Source: Promethearchaeota archaeon
GTDB lineage: Archaea > Asgardarchaeota > Lokiarchaeia > Sigyniarchaeales > Promethearchaeaceae
Reading direction: 5' to 3'
Length of the DNA: 64,000 nt
Assembly: GCA_016933055.1 (NCBI GenBank)
Contig: JAFGBS010000004.1
Location: 124,001 to 188,000 of the forward strand
Position 1 is the first letter of the stretch, and each line of letters opens with the position of its first letter. This document shows positions 62,493 through 64,000 of the stretch, piece after piece. Both the position numbers and the translations under genes were made by a program. Below the pieces are notes generated by a model that was given only the letters and a program-made list of their open reading frames with translations, had not been told where the DNA came from and ran no database searches.

Positions 62493-63782
62493 ATGATCGC
62501 TTATTTACTTGAGACTCCTGTAGGCATGTTAATAACAGACCAAAATGGACTTATTCAGAATTATTTTTTAACTACTGCATTACTCGATGAACAGCTATTA
62601 TTGGTATTACATTATGATGAAAGTGTTTATCAAATTCCCGCATTTGTACAATTTATCAATCAAATTAATGTTAGTAAGTACAATCTTGTCACTGAAACTA
62701 AAGATATGGCAAATTTATTGGAATCTAAGTATGAAGGAACAATCAAAATTGCTCCGTTTGATAGAAAATTCCAAGATTTACGAATCAACCTATCTAAGAT
62801 CTTAGCAAATATCAATATTCCCTCCTCAGTAGAGGAACTCACAATCATATCGCGAAAAAATGCAAAACTCTTTTCTAGAGACCGTATCAGGGAAAGTGGT
62901 CAAAGTTCAGACGTACACATTATAAATGCAGTAGGAGTCTTAGAGAATACCACGAAATTCATAAATTCATACGCTATTCAACTTCGTGAATGGTATGGCA
63001 GTCATTTTCCCGAGTTAACAGATAAATTAGTAAATGATATTGAACTATACGCAAAAATCGTTAATCTTTACCAGAAAAGAGATACCATAGAAGCATTAAA
63101 TTTGGTAAATGATTTACACATAAAAGAAGAATACGCTAAAGAGATAGAATATCAAGCCGAACATTCAATGGGTGGTGATTTGACGGAATCCCAACTAGAT
63201 GCGATTCGTATTTTCAGTAAAACCATTTTAAATTTGATTGACTTTCAAAAGCAGCTTGAAAATTCAGTAAACACTATTTTGCAAGAATTAACTCCTAATT
63301 TATATACACTAATTGGAGCTCAGTTGACGGGGAAATTGATCACTCATGCAGGGAGTTTAGAACACCTAGCAAAAATCCCCTCTTCTACGATTCAAGTGTT
63401 GGGTGCAGAAAAAGCCCTTTTTCGAGCCTTAAGAAAGAAAACCGACTCCCCTAAACATGGAATTATTTATACATGGCCTCCTATCCGTTCTGCAAAATAT
63501 TGGCAACGAGGAAAAATTTCCCGATTACTTTCAGGAAAAATTAGTATATGTGCAAAAGTAGATTTTTTTAATGGTGAATTTATCGGTAAAAAATTGTTAG
63601 ACGAATTGGAGGCAAAAATTAAGGACATTGAAGAAAGATTCCCTGAACCACCAAAACACGAAAGAAAGAAAAAACCTAAAGACTATAGTTCCAAGAAGAA
63701 AAAAGAAATTGCACGGAAAAAGGCATATCACATGTCTAAATCAAAATATAAATCGGGGATTAAAAAATCGGAGAGTAATTAA
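62493..63782 (+). CDS. nop5: Nop5 (Nop56/58-like), box C/D RNP core protein
   Basis: Scaffold of box C/D guide RNPs; binds L7Ae and fibrillarin to direct 2'-O-methylation of rRNA. N-terminal fibrillarin-binding domain (about 1-125), coiled coil (about 130-255), then the Nop domain: LIGAQLTGKLITHAGSLEHL, STIQVLGAEKALFRAL, KHGIIYTWPPIRS. The C-terminal ~45 residues are very rich in lysine (KHERKKKPKDYSSKKKKE), as in eukaryotic Nop56/58. The stop overlaps the presumed fibrillarin start. Confidence 0.95.
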   Translation: MIAYLLETPVGMLITDQNGLIQNYFLTTALLDEQLLLVLHYDESVYQIPAFVQFINQINVSKYNLVTETKDMANLLESKYEGTIKIAPFDRKFQDLRINLSKILANINIPSSVEELTIISRKNAKLFSRDRIRESGQSSDVHIINAVGVLENTTKFINSYAIQLREWYGSHFPELTDKLVNDIELYAKIVNLYQKRDTIEALNLVNDLHIKEEYAKEIEYQAEHSMGGDLTESQLDAIRIFSKTILNLIDFQKQLENSVNTILQELTPNLYTLIGAQLTGKLITHAGSLEHLAKIPSSTIQVLGAEKALFRALRKKTDSPKHGIIYTWPPIRSAKYWQRGKISRLLSGKISICAKVDFFNGEFIGKKLLDELEAKIKDIEERFPEPPKHERKKKPKDYSSKKKKEIARKKAYHMSKSKYKSGIKKSESN

Positions 63783-64000
63783 AACGAAAATCAAAGCTCA
63801 TCCTAAATTTGAGGGGATCTATAATACGGGGTATGGAGACCAATATCGTTTATACACGAAGAATAAAACCAAGGGTCATACCATCTATGGGGAAAAGATT
63901 GTAACTGAAAGGGATGATGAATACCGAGAATGGAATCCCTATCGCAGTAAATTAGCTGCTATGATCCTTAATAATGCACGCAATATTTACATTAATTACA
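63778..64000 (+). CDS. flpA: Fibrillarin, 5' part, cut by the window end
   Basis: rRNA 2'-O-methyltransferase of the box C/D RNP. The 74 visible codons hold the N-terminal hallmark: KAHPKFEGIYNTGYG, TKNKTKGHTIYGEKIV, EYREWNPYRSKLAAMIL. The frame has no ATG, GTG or TTG before these conserved residues. The best initiator is ATT at 63778, giving a normal-length N-terminus (M-KTKIKAH), with GGAGAG (63770-63775) just upstream and a 5-base overlap with the nop5 stop. A sequencing error near the start is possible. The nop5-flpA order is standard for archaea. Confidence 0.88.
   Translation, partial: MKTKIKAHPKFEGIYNTGYGDQYRLYTKNKTKGHTIYGEKIVTERDDEYREWNPYRSKLAAMILNNARNIYINY

Noticed and set aside
1-64000. 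CRISPR arrays, insertion sequences, prophage or integrase genes
   Set aside because: No regularly spaced repeats, no transposase-like frames and no attachment-site repeats were seen in reading the window.

Overview
The window is a gene-dense, AT-rich stretch of an archaeal chromosome. The archaeal assignment rests on a histone, the release factor aRF1, Pelota, the proteasome-activating nucleotidase PAN, GatDE amidotransferases, archaeosine tRNA-guanine transglycosylase, CDP-archaeol synthase, pantoate kinase plus phosphopantothenate synthetase, Nop5 with fibrillarin, and a tRNA-Leu whose intron sits in a canonical bulge-helix-bulge. A Ras-like small GTPase beside tandem leucine-rich-repeat proteins and a protein resembling eukaryotic proteasome chaperone PAC3 make an Asgard archaeon the most likely source. 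That is an inference, and I cannot name the class. I see no insertion sequences, CRISPR arrays or phage genes.

Layout. 1-7.7 kb: histone; a zinc-finger/hypothetical pair; UMP kinase; the CoA-pathway pair pantoate kinase and phosphopantothenate synthetase flanking aRF1; an N-acetyltransferase; a zinc-ribbon membrane protein; tRNA-Leu(CAA); a PAC3-like protein. 7.7-14.2 kb: an SMC-ScpA-ScpB condensin operon whose SMC is unusually long and shows no recognisable hinge. 14.2-22.8 kb: a tRNA-guanine transglycosylase with an ArcS-like tail, a Fap7-type kinase, two tandem ~780-residue helical proteins of unknown function, a small membrane protein and CarS. 22.8-30.4 kb: an enolase-superfamily enzyme, a MoxR-VWA pair, HypF, and MetV-MetF. 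30.4-40.0 kb: a carbon-metabolism block with an anchored CE15-like esterase, three SCP2-type proteins, a hydroxyacid-dehydrogenase/class II aldolase fusion, an FGGY kinase, an iron alcohol dehydrogenase and a tungsten aldehyde:ferredoxin oxidoreductase. 40.1-49.7 kb: an acetyltransferase, an overlooked 53-codon gene, Pelota overlapping a radical SAM gene, a KH-like protein, the degenerate GTPase, a decayed gene, two LRR proteins and two triphosphate-tunnel (VTC-like and CYTH-like) proteins. 49.8-64 kb: ribosomal protein uL2 away from its usual operon, PAN, two complete GatD-GatE sets in tandem, Elp3, PyrK-PyrD, and Nop5 followed by the start of fibrillarin.

How the genes fit together. Kinase, aldolase, iron alcohol dehydrogenase and aldehyde oxidoreductase are the enzyme types of a fucose/rhamnose-like pathway: phosphorylated ketose is cleaved to DHAP and a short aldehyde, which is then reduced or oxidised. 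GatDE, the transglycosylase, Elp3, aRF1, Pelota and Nop5-fibrillarin serve tRNA charging, tRNA modification, termination, ribosome rescue and rRNA methylation. PAN and the PAC3-like protein point to the proteasome. PyrH, PyrD and PyrK serve pyrimidine synthesis.

Most promising for novelty: the second GatDE set, whose GatE lacks the C-terminal tail; the hinge-less long-armed SMC; the VTC-like/CYTH-like pair; the tandem ~780-residue proteins; and the dehydrogenase-aldolase fusion locus. Many start codons were moved from the longest open frame to a better internal ATG or GTG, as explained in the entries.
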